Part shown: positions 23,750 through 31,966 of the stretch, piece by piece
Position numbering within the stretch: position 1 is the first letter of the stretch
Layout of the letters: every line of letters starts with the position of its first letter
Source: Gemmatimonadaceae bacterium
Lineage (GTDB): Bacteria; Gemmatimonadota; Gemmatimonadetes; Gemmatimonadales; Gemmatimonadaceae
Assembly (NCBI GenBank): GCA_020846935.1
Contig: JADLCY010000010.1
Span: forward strand, 1 to 64,000
Direction of reading: 5' to 3'
Length of the DNA: 64,000 bases
Program-made: the position numbers and the translations under genes
The notes under the pieces: generated by a model
What the model was told of the DNA's origin: nothing
The model's input: the letters and a program-made list of their open reading frames with translations, nothing else
The model's database searches: none

Positions 23750-25377
23750 CGCGCACCTCGCTGCAGCCGTTCGTTGGACTCGTCGCTGAAATCGGCGGCC
23801 GCGCGCGCCACCGCCTCGGGCTCGACGTCGCTCACCGTGCGATCGAGCACGCCGCCATCGCGGTCGAGGCGACGTGCCCGGAGTTCGATCACCTCACCGC
23901 GAACCGTGGCCAGGGCCGCGGCGACCGCGCCCTCGCGGCCACTGACGTGGCGCGCAAACGCCAGTTCGGCCTGCACGGCGAGCCGCGTCGCGCGATCCTC
24001 GACTTGCCGCAGCAGGAAACGCACGGAGGAGTCCGCGCGACATCGGACGACGATGGCACCCTGCCCCGGGGCCGGCGTCACCTCCGTCACCGCGAAGCGC
24101 TGCGCGATGCGACTGGCCAGGCCGAGGCGCTCCAGTCCGGCCTCGGCGAGCACGAGCGCGTCGTAGTCACCGCGATCGAGTGCGGCCAGCCGATCGGGCA
24201 CGGCGCCTCGGATCGCGACCACCTGCACGTCCGGCCGCAACCGCTGCACCTGGCGCGCGCGTCGCCGGCAGGAGACGCCGATACGTGCCCGCGGGGGGAG
24301 CGCATCGAGTGCGACGTTCGCCGTACTCACCAGCACGTCGAACGCAGATCCTCTCGGCAGGTAGGTATCGTGCACATCGCCCGGCCGGTCGAGCGGGAGA
24401 TCCTTGAGGCTGTGCACCGCGACGTCGATGGTGCCGGCGAGCAGTGCCGCGTCGATCGTCCCGGTGAAGGGATCGTCCGTGGGGAAGGACGAGAGCGGCG
24501 TCTCCTGGTCGAGGTCGCCCGCCGTGGACATGCTGCGCAGCCTCACGTCGACGCCGAGTGGTGCGACGGCGCGCGCGAAGAGCTCGACCTGCCGGCGGGA
24601 GAGCTGGGAGTCACGGGCCCCGGCTCGCACCACCGTGCGACCCGGGCGCCCCTCGTCGATCGCCCCCTCGAACGCCTCCATCATTTCGGCGTCGCCGGGT
24701 GGGTCGATCGCGACGACCTGCACGCCGTCGTCTCCGCGCGTGGCGCTGGCGGCCCGGATGCGCGCGGGCAGGTCAGCTGTCGCGTGTGCGCCGCCGCCGA
24801 CGAGGAACGGGGCGACGATGAGCGTGCGGTACCCGCGAGCGCCCGTGATCGCGTCCTCCACCGTCGGGAACTCGTCGAGGAACGCGGCTTCGGCGCGCGC
24901 CCGCGTGAGGCGCGGCAGCGCGCGCACGATCTCGCGCGTCGCTTCCGCACTCCCCGGGAACCGCGCGGTCCCGTGCCCGACGACGATGATCAGCGTGCGC
25001 GATGGCTCCCCGCCCACGGCGCGCAGGCGTTCCCGCACGCGGTGCGCGATCCCGAGCACCACCGCGCCGCTCGTGCCGATCGGCGCGGCGACATGGATCG
25101 GGCGCCCCGATCGCTCCACCGCCCGTGCTGCCGCTTCGCGGAGGCGGGCCGCGTGGAACCCGTCACTCGTCAGGCACGGGATGACGATCCGGTGCGCGCG
25201 ATCGGCGGCGTCGAGTGCGTCGTCGTACGAGGGCGTGCCCTGGTGGAACGCCGTGAGGACCCGCACGCCCACCTGCGACGCCTCGAGGTCACGCGCCCAG
25301 CGCCGCACGCGATCGTTCGCCTCTGAGGCGTCACCGGCGCCGTGGGCCGCAAGGATGACATCCAGGTCGAGCGTCAT
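23746..25377 (-). CDS. sirB-hemC: SirB/CbiX-type chelatase fused to hydroxymethylbilane synthase lacking the cofactor cysteine
   Basis: The product has 543 residues. Residues 1-240 form a two-lobed CbiX/SirB-type chelatase (DVILAAHGAGDASEANDRVR, then RTLIIVVGHGTARFPGSAEA and LIVAPFLVGGGAH). Residues 245-543 are HemC: VRAGARDSQLSRRQVELFA, the catalytic Asp in AVHSLKDLPLDRPGD, the paired Arg in GVSCRRRARQVQRLRPDV and TPAPGQGAIVVRC. The conserved GGC site, whose Cys carries the dipyrromethane cofactor, reads SGREGAVAA here (ELAFARHVSGREG), so the cysteine is absent. Fusion places the ferrochelatase step of siroheme synthesis and the tetrapolymerisation step on one chain. ATGA overlaps on both sides. 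Confidence 0.88.
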   Translation of the reverse strand: MTLDLDVILAAHGAGDASEANDRVRRWARDLEASQVGVRVLTAFHQGTPSYDDALDAADRAHRIVIPCLTSDGFHAARLREAAARAVERSGRPIHVAAPIGTSGAVVLGIAHRVRERLRAVGGEPSRTLIIVVGHGTARFPGSAEATREIVRALPRLTRARAEAAFLDEFPTVEDAITGARGYRTLIVAPFLVGGGAHATADLPARIRAASATRGDDGVQVVAIDPPGDAEMMEAFEGAIDEGRPGRTVVRAGARDSQLSRRQVELFARAVAPLGVDVRLRSMSTAGDLDQETPLSSFPTDDPFTGTIDAALLAGTIDVAVHSLKDLPLDRPGDVHDTYLPRGSAFDVLVSTANVALDALPPRARIGVSCRRRARQVQRLRPDVQVVAIRGAVPDRLAALDRGDYDALVLAEAGLERLGLASRIAQRFAVTEVTPAPGQGAIVVRCRADSSVRFLLRQVEDRATRLAVQAELAFARHVSGREGAVAAALATVRGEVIELRARRLDRDGGVLDRTVSDVEPEAVARAAADFSDESNERLQRGAR

Positions 25378-26333
25378 GAGGCCCGGCGCTCCGACAGGTC
25401 GCGAGGCTGGCGGCGCGCGAGGGCGCGCGCGGCATGGCGCGCCACCTCCTGCTCGACGAGTCGCTCCGCGTCTTCGAGGACCCGGCCCCTGACATCGCCG
25501 GCGAGATCTTCGAGGCGCACGATGGTCGGTCCGAGGGCTGCGTCTACCGGCCCGATGCCGGGCACGGCGCCAAGGTCAACGACCAGTCGAGCGCCCGAGG
25601 CGCGAAGCCCGGCTGCCGTCAGGATCGGTCGGCGTGATGAGACCGCCGCAACGACGGCGTCGCTCTCGATGCGTCCCTCGGCGAACACCGCGAGCTCGAC
25701 GCTGGCTGCATCGATGGGCGCGGCGATGTTCTGCACACTGGGGAGGTGTCGCCCGGCGATGGTGATTCGCGTGAGGCCGGCCCGGGCAAGCCCGTGCGCC
25801 ACCTCGCGCGCCATCGCTCCTGACCCGACGACGACGATGTGTGCGTCCGGTGTGTTCTCGAAGGTCGTCGCGACGGTCGCCACGGCACGCGCGGCATAGC
25901 CGCCCTCGCCGGCGCCGATCGCCGAACGCTCCCGCACCAGTCGCGCGCCGCGAATCGCGGCCGTAAAGCTGTGCGCCAGCTCGGGGGTGGCGACGCCAGC
26001 GGCAAGCGCGCTCCCGAGGGCGGCGCGCACCTGGCCGAGCACATGCGGCTCGCCCGGGATGCGCGACGCCACGCCTGAGGCGACGCGCAGCAGGTGCCGG
26101 AACGCCTCCGTGCCGGTGGCCCGTTCCACGCAGTCAAAGCCGCACGCCACGAGCGTCGCATCGACGCCGCCGGCTGTCGACGTGTAGACCTCGAAGCGCT
26201 CGCACGTGTGCAGCACGATGGCCGGCGCTCCGGCCAGCGCCTCCGCGGCCGCCGCCGCGTGGTCGGCGGCCGCGATGCGGTCGTGCAGTGAGAGGGTGCG
26301 GAGGTCGACCCTGGCGACGGACAGCGGGATCAC
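25374..26333 (-). CDS. hemA: Glutamyl-tRNA reductase
   Basis: The product has 319 residues, shorter than the usual 410 or more. It has the catalytic Cys in LHTCERFEVY and GEPHVLGQVRAALG, an NADPH-binding Rossmann domain (DAHIVVVGSGAMAREVAHGL) and VDLGAVPGIGPV. The C-terminal dimerisation helix domain is reduced to a short tail (RLVEQEVARHAARALARRQP). It makes glutamate-1-semialdehyde, the substrate of the HemL domain in the same operon. The start is GTG 26333, overlapping the sulfite reductase stop (GTGA). Confidence 0.9.
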   Translation of the reverse strand: MIPLSVARVDLRTLSLHDRIAAADHAAAAAEALAGAPAIVLHTCERFEVYTSTAGGVDATLVACGFDCVERATGTEAFRHLLRVASGVASRIPGEPHVLGQVRAALGSALAAGVATPELAHSFTAAIRGARLVRERSAIGAGEGGYAARAVATVATTFENTPDAHIVVVGSGAMAREVAHGLARAGLTRITIAGRHLPSVQNIAAPIDAASVELAVFAEGRIESDAVVAAVSSRRPILTAAGLRASGARLVVDLGAVPGIGPVDAALGPTIVRLEDLAGDVRGRVLEDAERLVEQEVARHAARALARRQPRDLSERRAS

Positions 26334-28054
26334 TGAAACTGTCCGGCGGTAGGTTGCTCGCGCCCGGTGAGGAGCGCGCGGGGCGGGCGCGGCAACAGCG
26401 CGCGCTGGTAGAAGTCGCCGAGGGCCTCCCCGGTCGTTCGATCGCGCGCATACTGCTCGAGCAGCGGGCGCAACGTGCTCACGATGTCGCTGACGCCGAC
26501 GTCGCCGGCAAAGAGGTCCGCCAGCCGGTCGCCGCCGAGGCTGCCGCCCACGTACACGTGATAGACCCCGGGCCGCCGGCCCACGAATCCGATGTCGGCG
26601 TTGTACGGGCGCGCGCACCCGTTGGGACAGCCCGTCATGCGCACCGTGAGCGGGACGTCCTGGATGCCCAGTCGATGGAACTCGCCATCCAGCTGTTCGA
26701 GCACGCCGGGGAGCGCGCGTTCACTGTCCGCCAGCGCGAGCCCGCAGGTAGGCATCGCCGGGCACGCCATGGAGTACCGCACCAGGTTCGTGAGGTCCGT
26801 CTCGAGCGGCACGCCGTGCCGCGTGAGGAACCGGCGCACCGCCAGCACCTCGTCACGCTGCAGGTCGGTGAAGATCAGGCTCTGCATCGGCGTGATGCGC
26901 ACATTGCAGTGAAGGGTGCGCACGAGATCCCGCAGGGCGGTGCGCAGCGGGATCCGGCCATCGTCGATCCGGCCGTTAGGCACGAACACGCCGAAGAACC
27001 ACGTCCCGTCGCCCTGCGGGTGCGCGCCCAGGAAGTCGTGCTGGCGAGGTGGCGGGACCGGCGCCGGCGGGTGCAGCGTGAACGGCACGCGGCGCCGCAG
27101 CTCCTCGGTGAAACGCTCGACGCCCCATTGCTCCACCAGGTACTTGAGGCGCGCCTGCCGCCGGTCAGAACGGTTCCCGGCGTCACGGAACAGTTCGCAC
27201 ACTGCCCGCACGGCCGCCACCGCGTGCTCCGGGTCGACGCACGCGATGGTGCTGCCGAGCCGCGCGAAGGTGTTCGCCTTGTTGTGCGTGATGCCGAAGC
27301 CGCCGCCAACCACCAGGTTGTACCCGGTGATGCGTCCGTCTGCCGTAATCGCGACAAGGCCGCAATCGTAGCTGTAGATGTCGACCGAGTTGTCCGTGTC
27401 GATGGCCACGCCGGTCTTGAACTTGCGCGGCAGGTAGGCGTCGCCGTACACCGGCTCCTCGTCCCGACTGTCGGTCACGGCCTCGCCATCGAGCCAGATC
27501 TCGTAATACGCCCCGGTGCTCGGCCTCAGTTCGGTGGCGATGCCGCGCGCCACGCCAAGGACGTCGCGATGGATCTCGTCGTCGACGGGCGCCGGTGAAG
27601 CCATCACGTTGCGCGACACGTCGCCACAGGCGGCGATCGTCGTCAGCAGCGTGTCGTTCACCGCGGCCAGCAGCGGCTTGAGGTTGCCCTTGAGCACGCC
27701 GTGGTACTGGATGCTCTGCCGGGTCGTCAGTCGCAACGTCCCGTTGCCGACGCGGTCGGCCAGGGCGTCGAGGGCGAGATACTGCTCCCAGGTGAGGGCG
27801 CCGCCGGGAATCGTCAGGCGGACCATCATCTGCCAGTGCTTCTCGCGCGCTTCGCCGCGCTTGGTGCGCTGGTCGCGATCGTCCTGCTGGTACGCGCCGT
27901 GGAACTTGAGCAGTTGCGCATCGGTCTCGTTGAATCGCGCTTCCGGCGATTCGACTGCTTCGCGCAGCGTGCCACGCAGGCGATTGCTCTGCAGCTTGAC
28001 GAGCTCCACGGACGAGGGGCCGCCCTCGACGTCGTCACCGAGTGTCGTGCTCAC
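26330..28054 (-). CDS. cysI: Assimilatory sulfite reductase hemoprotein (siroheme/4Fe-4S)
   Basis: The product has 574 residues. Tandem ferrite-like halves: VRLTIPGGALTWEQYLALDA, LTTRQSIQYHGVLKGN, and the siroheme/4Fe-4S ligands in ACPAMPTCGLALADSER and TGCPNGCARPYNADIGFVG. It reduces sulfite to sulfide with six electrons and requires siroheme, made by the following genes. No CysJ flavoprotein follows, so the electron donor is encoded elsewhere or is a ferredoxin. The GTG start overlaps the cysH stop (GTGA). The gene stands between cysH and hemA, which marks the purpose of the operon. Confidence 0.93.
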   Translation of the reverse strand: MSTTLGDDVEGGPSSVELVKLQSNRLRGTLREAVESPEARFNETDAQLLKFHGAYQQDDRDQRTKRGEAREKHWQMMVRLTIPGGALTWEQYLALDALADRVGNGTLRLTTRQSIQYHGVLKGNLKPLLAAVNDTLLTTIAACGDVSRNVMASPAPVDDEIHRDVLGVARGIATELRPSTGAYYEIWLDGEAVTDSRDEEPVYGDAYLPRKFKTGVAIDTDNSVDIYSYDCGLVAITADGRITGYNLVVGGGFGITHNKANTFARLGSTIACVDPEHAVAAVRAVCELFRDAGNRSDRRQARLKYLVEQWGVERFTEELRRRVPFTLHPPAPVPPPRQHDFLGAHPQGDGTWFFGVFVPNGRIDDGRIPLRTALRDLVRTLHCNVRITPMQSLIFTDLQRDEVLAVRRFLTRHGVPLETDLTNLVRYSMACPAMPTCGLALADSERALPGVLEQLDGEFHRLGIQDVPLTVRMTGCPNGCARPYNADIGFVGRRPGVYHVYVGGSLGGDRLADLFAGDVGVSDIVSTLRPLLEQYARDRTTGEALGDFYQRALLPRPPRALLTGREQPTAGQFQ

Positions 28055-28797
28055 GAGGCGGCCTCCCCGGTTGATGGCAGGTGAAGACCGCATTCGGTCT
28101 TGTCGCGCCCGGCCCAGCGCCCGGCGCGCGAATAGGTCGTCGGGAGCGATCCGGCCACGGCCACGGTGCAATGCGTGCAGCCAAGCGACGGATAGCCGCG
28201 ATCGTGCAGCTCGTTGTACGGCACGTCGTTCGCGCGGATGTAGGCCCACACGTCGGCGCGCGACCACGCGGCCATCGGGCTGATCTTGAGCACGTCGAAG
28301 TGCCAGTCCCACTCGACCACGCGAATGCTGGCGCGACCGTCGGTCTGTCCGCGACGGATCGCCGTGATCCAGACGTCGTGGTCCGCCATCACCCGCGCCA
28401 TCGGGTCGACCTTGCGGATCGTGCAGCAGGTGTCGGGATCGCGCGCCCAGAGCTCCGGGCCATGCACCGCCTCCTGCTCGGCCGGCGTGATCGGCGTCCC
28501 CTCGTTCACGAACGTGAGCGTCGGGTAACGACGGACCAGCCGATCACGCAGACGCAGCGTCTCGCTGAAGAGAAAGTGCGTGTCGAGGTACGTGATGCGC
28601 AGCAGATGTCCGGTGCGCGCGACCATGTCGATCAGCGCGCAGCCCTCCATGCCAAAGCCCGTCGTGACCGCCAGGCGATGCGTGCCAAAACGTTCGATGG
28701 CCCAGGCGGTGATCTCGGGGGGCGACGCGTCGGCGATGCGACCTGCCGACGCCGGGGAAACTCCCGTGGAAGGGAGCGAAGCCTGTGCTGCGGACAT
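28051..28797 (-). CDS. cysH: Adenylylsulfate (APS/PAPS) reductase
   Basis: The product has 248 residues. PP-loop start TTGFGMEGCALIDMVART, then YLDTHFLFSETLRLRD, DPDTCCTIRKVDPM and RGYPSLGCTHC. The CC and CxxC cysteines together are the 4Fe-4S ligands of the bacterial APS reductase type. The redox Cys is in KTECGLH near the C-terminus. It reduces APS (or PAPS) to sulfite with thioredoxin, feeding the sulfite reductase encoded next. It is the first gene of the operon, with a promoter and a structured leader upstream. Confidence 0.93.
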   Translation of the reverse strand: MSAAQASLPSTGVSPASAGRIADASPPEITAWAIERFGTHRLAVTTGFGMEGCALIDMVARTGHLLRITYLDTHFLFSETLRLRDRLVRRYPTLTFVNEGTPITPAEQEAVHGPELWARDPDTCCTIRKVDPMARVMADHDVWITAIRRGQTDGRASIRVVEWDWHFDVLKISPMAAWSRADVWAYIRANDVPYNELHDRGYPSLGCTHCTVAVAGSLPTTYSRAGRWAGRDKTECGLHLPSTGEAAS

Positions 28798-28884
28798 CCA
28801 ACGACTCTCCGAGAACGAGCGGTAGAGCCGCCGATCGGCGAGTCGTAGCGAGAGGTCGCGACCGAAGGCGCGACGACCACATAC

Positions 28885-28937
28885 AACAAGGCCCGGCAGG
28901 ACAAGGCCGCCGGGCGCTCGCGTTTTAGCTCCTTGTT
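28885..28937 (-). promoter_or_regulatory. Structured leader of the cysH operon
   Basis: On the minus strand AACAAGG (28937-28931) can pair with CCTTGTT (28891-28885) around an inner stem GCCCGGC/GCCGGGC. A second CCTTGT inside the loop can pair with the same ACAAGG. Two exclusive folds in an otherwise long leader suggest transcription or translation control. It does not match any riboswitch consensus I can recall. Confidence 0.4.
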
Positions 28938-28987
28938 TTACGTGGCGGCAATAGGCGGCAAATCACCACGGCTTCGATTGTGCGACC

Positions 28988-29017
28988 ATCCTAACGTAAC
29001 CCTGCGCTCGCAGTCAA
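28988..29017 (-). promoter_or_regulatory. Predicted sigma-70-type promoter of the cysH operon
   Basis: On the minus strand TTGACT (29017-29012) and TAGGAT (28993-28988) are separated by 18 bp. Transcription would begin near 28981 and give a leader of about 180 nt before cysH. Confidence 0.5.
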
Positions 29018-29496
29018 GGGCGCGTCTGCGAAGTCATGCAATCGCCGCCACGGCACACATCGATGAGGGACGAGTTGCCTTCCTGCAGCGCGCAGTTGCT
29101 CAGGTCATCAGATGACGGAGTGCCAAACCGGCCACGAACCGCGAGCCCTTCCATCTCGAGTATCCCCAGGGTGGGCGAAGCGGCGGCAGCGAGCCGACGA
29201 ACGCGTCGGACACGACGAGACCGCGAATGCGCGACGGGCGCCGATCCGCGTGGTTGTGGCCGCTCGTCGTCGCAAACATCAACGACCGCGATCGTCGTTT
29301 ATCGCAAGGATGCGCCCGAAGGAGGCGCGATTCCCCGCACGTCCCACCTGGCGCCTCACGCGGCGCGAGCCGACGCGCTCGAGCGCGCCCACCGGGGCAC
29401 GGCGAGGTCCGCAAATCCCCGACCCAAGGGACGAGCCGACTGCAACGCACACCGGCGCCCTGACGTATCCTTCATGACCCCGACTCTCCCCGCCTC
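29018..29496. other. Intergenic region without a recognised gene
   Basis: These 480 bp separate the divergent cysH promoter and the DUF305 gene. Short open frames exist on both strands but none gives a protein-like sequence or a convincing ribosome-binding site. Promoter elements of the DUF305 gene must lie here but were not identified. Confidence 0.5.
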
Positions 29497-30096
29497 GTGA
29501 CCGCCACCTTCCGCCTCACCCTCGCGCTTGCCCTCGGCGCGTCGGTTCTCACGGCTCCGACTGCCTCGGCACAGCACTCCATGGCCGGCCACCAGCGCAT
29601 CGTCGTGCCGGCTGGCGCGCCGTATACCGCGGCCGACGTCGAGTTCATGCAGGGGATGATCGCGCACCACGCCCAGGCCATTTACATGTCGCGCATGGCC
29701 GAGGCCCACGGCGCCAACCCGCGCGTGTTGCGGCTCGCGACCAAGATCGATCAGTCCCAGGTCGCCGAGATCCGCATCATGCAGCAATGGCTCGTCCACT
29801 ACGGGCAGACGGCGCCGGACACCGGATCGTGGCGCGGGATGCGCATGGCGGGAATGTTGACCGACGAGCAGCTCGCCCGGATCGACGCGGTGAAGGGCGT
29901 AGCGTTCGATCGCGCCTTCCTTGAAGGGATGATTGTGCACCACGAAGGTGCGCTGCAGATGGTCAGGGACCTCTTCGCCACCGCGCGCGCCGGACAGGAA
30001 GTCGATGTCAACGTGTTCGCCAACGACGTGGTAAGCGTACAGACGGCCGAGATCGGAGTCATGCGACAGATGTTGTCGCAGCTTCCCGCCAGGTAG
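29497..30096 (+). CDS. Exported DUF305 protein
   Basis: The product has 199 residues from GTG 29497, with a signal peptide (LTLALALGASVLTAPTASAQ). Two DUF305 repeats, each with the HH motif: FMQGMIAHHAQAIYMSRMAE and FLEGMIVHHEGALQMV. The family is a ferritin-like helical fold whose His/Met clusters are thought to bind copper in the periplasm; the function is not established. Confidence 0.88.
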   Translation: MTATFRLTLALALGASVLTAPTASAQHSMAGHQRIVVPAGAPYTAADVEFMQGMIAHHAQAIYMSRMAEAHGANPRVLRLATKIDQSQVAEIRIMQQWLVHYGQTAPDTGSWRGMRMAGMLTDEQLARIDAVKGVAFDRAFLEGMIVHHEGALQMVRDLFATARAGQEVDVNVFANDVVSVQTAEIGVMRQMLSQLPAR

Positions 30097-30108
30097 CGCG
30101 CAGCGATG

Positions 30109-30131
30109 CCGGCGGCCCGAAGGGCCGCCGG
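30109..30131 (+). terminator. Hairpin terminator after the DUF305 gene
   Basis: CCGGCGGCCC and GGGCCGCCGG form a perfect 10-bp stem with a GAA loop, 12 nt after the stop codon. There is no clear T-run. Confidence 0.55.
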
Positions 30132-30230
30132 TCAGTCGCCGTCGACACCGCTTGACTTCGGACCAGGAAACCCGCAGCGTCCCCGACCGTTCCACCGACG
30201 CCGGTCCACCTCCTCCCTGACGGAGTCCGC

Positions 30231-31907
30231 ATGTCTCGACGCCGCGCGATTGCCACCATCGGCGCGTCGGTCGCGCTGGCCGTCCTGCCTCCGATGCTCG
30301 GCGCACAGCGACCCACCACGCTTGCGGGCCGTTCCACCGTCTACGCGCCCAGTGGCATGGTCGCCACGAGCCAGCCCCTCGCGTCGGCGGCGGGTCTCGA
30401 GGTGCTGCGACAGGGCGGCAACGCCGTCGACGCCGCCGTGGCAGCGGCCGCCGTACTGAGCGTGACCGAGCCGCACATGACCGGTATCGGGGGCGACATG
30501 TTCGCCATCGTTTGGCTTGCGCGCGAGCAGAAGCTCGTGGCACTCAACGCGAGTGGACGAGCCGGATCCCTCATGACGCGCGAGGCGCTGCTGGCGCGCG
30601 GGTTCCGTGCCGGCTCGCAGCAGGGCGTCCTGTCGGTGACGGTGCCGGGCGCCCTCGCCGGCTGGGATCTCCTGCTGCGGACGCACGGTCGTCGCTCGCT
30701 GGCGCAGGCGCTGGAGCCAGCCATCGGGTACGCGCGAGACGGCTTCCCGGTCTCGCCGATCATCGCGGCGCAGTGGGCTGCCCAGACGTCGTTTCTCCGG
30801 CGCGACTCAGCCGCCGCGGCGACCTATCTCCCGAACGGGCGCGCGCCGAAGGCGGGCGAGTGGTTCCGCAACACCGACTACGCTCGCACGCTGCAGGAGA
30901 TCGCCGATCAGGGGATCGGCACGTTCTACGGTGGGGCCCTCGGCCAGCGCATCGTCGAGCGACTCGCCGCGCTCAATGGCTTCGTCACCCTCGATGACCT
31001 CCGCAAGAACGCGCCGACGTGGGTGACCCCGATATCCGTGCCGTTCCAGGGGTATCGCGTCTGGGAGCTGCCGCCGAGCAATCAGGGGATCGCGGCGCTG
31101 GAGATGCTGCGAATCCTCGAGCCGTACGACCTGAAGGCCATGGGGCACAACTCGGCGTCGTATCTGCATCACCTGATCGAGGCGAAGAAGCTGGCCTACG
31201 CGGACCTCGACCGGTTCGTCGGCGACGCCGATCACCTGGCGATGCCGGCAGAGCGCATGTTGTCTGACGCGTTCATCGCCGAGCGCCGGAGCCGGATCAA
31301 CGCGACGCGCGCGCAGGAGCGCGTCGATCCCGGGCCGCTGCGCACGCAGAGCGAAACCGTGTACCTCACGACCGCGGACGCCGAGGGCAACATGGTGTCG
31401 TTCATCAACTCGATCTACGACTACTTCGGCTCGGGGATCGTGGTCCCGGGGACCGGCTTCGCGCTGCACAATCGCGGGGCCGGCTTCACGCTGACGCCGG
31501 ACCTGCCGAACACCGCGGCGCCGGGCAAGCGTCCGTTCCACACGCTCATCCCCGGATTCGTGACCCGAAACGTCGGGGGGCGGGAAGAGGCGTACATGAG
31601 CTTCGGGCTCATGGGAGGCGGCGTACAGGCGCAGGGCCATGTGCAGTTCCTGCTCAATCACTTTGTTTTTGGCATGGACCTGCAGTCGGCGATCGACGCC
31701 GCGCGATTCCGCCACTACGACGGGCTGCGTGTTGCCCTCGAGGCTACCGTGAGCGACGCGGTGCGCTCGGGTCTCACGTCCATGGGGCACGTGCTCATCG
31801 AGCAGCCGCCACTCGCCTTTGGTGGCGCTCAGGCGATCATCCGGTTGCCGAAGGGCTACGCTGCCGGGAGCGACCCGCGAAAGGACGGGATGGCGGTCGG
31901 CTACTGA
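30231..31907 (+). CDS. ggt: Gamma-glutamyltransferase
   Basis: The product has 558 residues with a signal peptide (RAIATIGASVALAVLPPMLG). Large-subunit motifs are GGNAVDAAVAAAAVLSVTEP and HMTGIGGDMFA. The autocatalytic cleavage site has Thr376 in SETVYLTTADAEGNMVS, in the place of the usual TTHxSVVD, so the nucleophile is conserved although the flanking residues differ. Small-subunit motifs are FHTLIPGF and LMGGGVQAQGHVQFLLN. It hydrolyses or transfers the gamma-glutamyl group of glutathione and peptides in the periplasm. Confidence 0.93.
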   Translation: MSRRRAIATIGASVALAVLPPMLGAQRPTTLAGRSTVYAPSGMVATSQPLASAAGLEVLRQGGNAVDAAVAAAAVLSVTEPHMTGIGGDMFAIVWLAREQKLVALNASGRAGSLMTREALLARGFRAGSQQGVLSVTVPGALAGWDLLLRTHGRRSLAQALEPAIGYARDGFPVSPIIAAQWAAQTSFLRRDSAAAATYLPNGRAPKAGEWFRNTDYARTLQEIADQGIGTFYGGALGQRIVERLAALNGFVTLDDLRKNAPTWVTPISVPFQGYRVWELPPSNQGIAALEMLRILEPYDLKAMGHNSASYLHHLIEAKKLAYADLDRFVGDADHLAMPAERMLSDAFIAERRSRINATRAQERVDPGPLRTQSETVYLTTADAEGNMVSFINSIYDYFGSGIVVPGTGFALHNRGAGFTLTPDLPNTAAPGKRPFHTLIPGFVTRNVGGREEAYMSFGLMGGGVQAQGHVQFLLNHFVFGMDLQSAIDAARFRHYDGLRVALEATVSDAVRSGLTSMGHVLIEQPPLAFGGAQAIIRLPKGYAAGSDPRKDGMAVGY

Positions 31908-31966
31908 GCGGGGGTCGCGTGGCCGGTACCGGCAGCATATTTCGCCGGTCTCCTCCCTCGCTCCCC

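Noticed and set aside
28798-28981. A known SAM or T-box riboswitch before cysH
   Set aside because: The leader has alternative pairings but does not show the conserved core bases of SAM-I, SAM-II, SAH or T-box elements as I know them.
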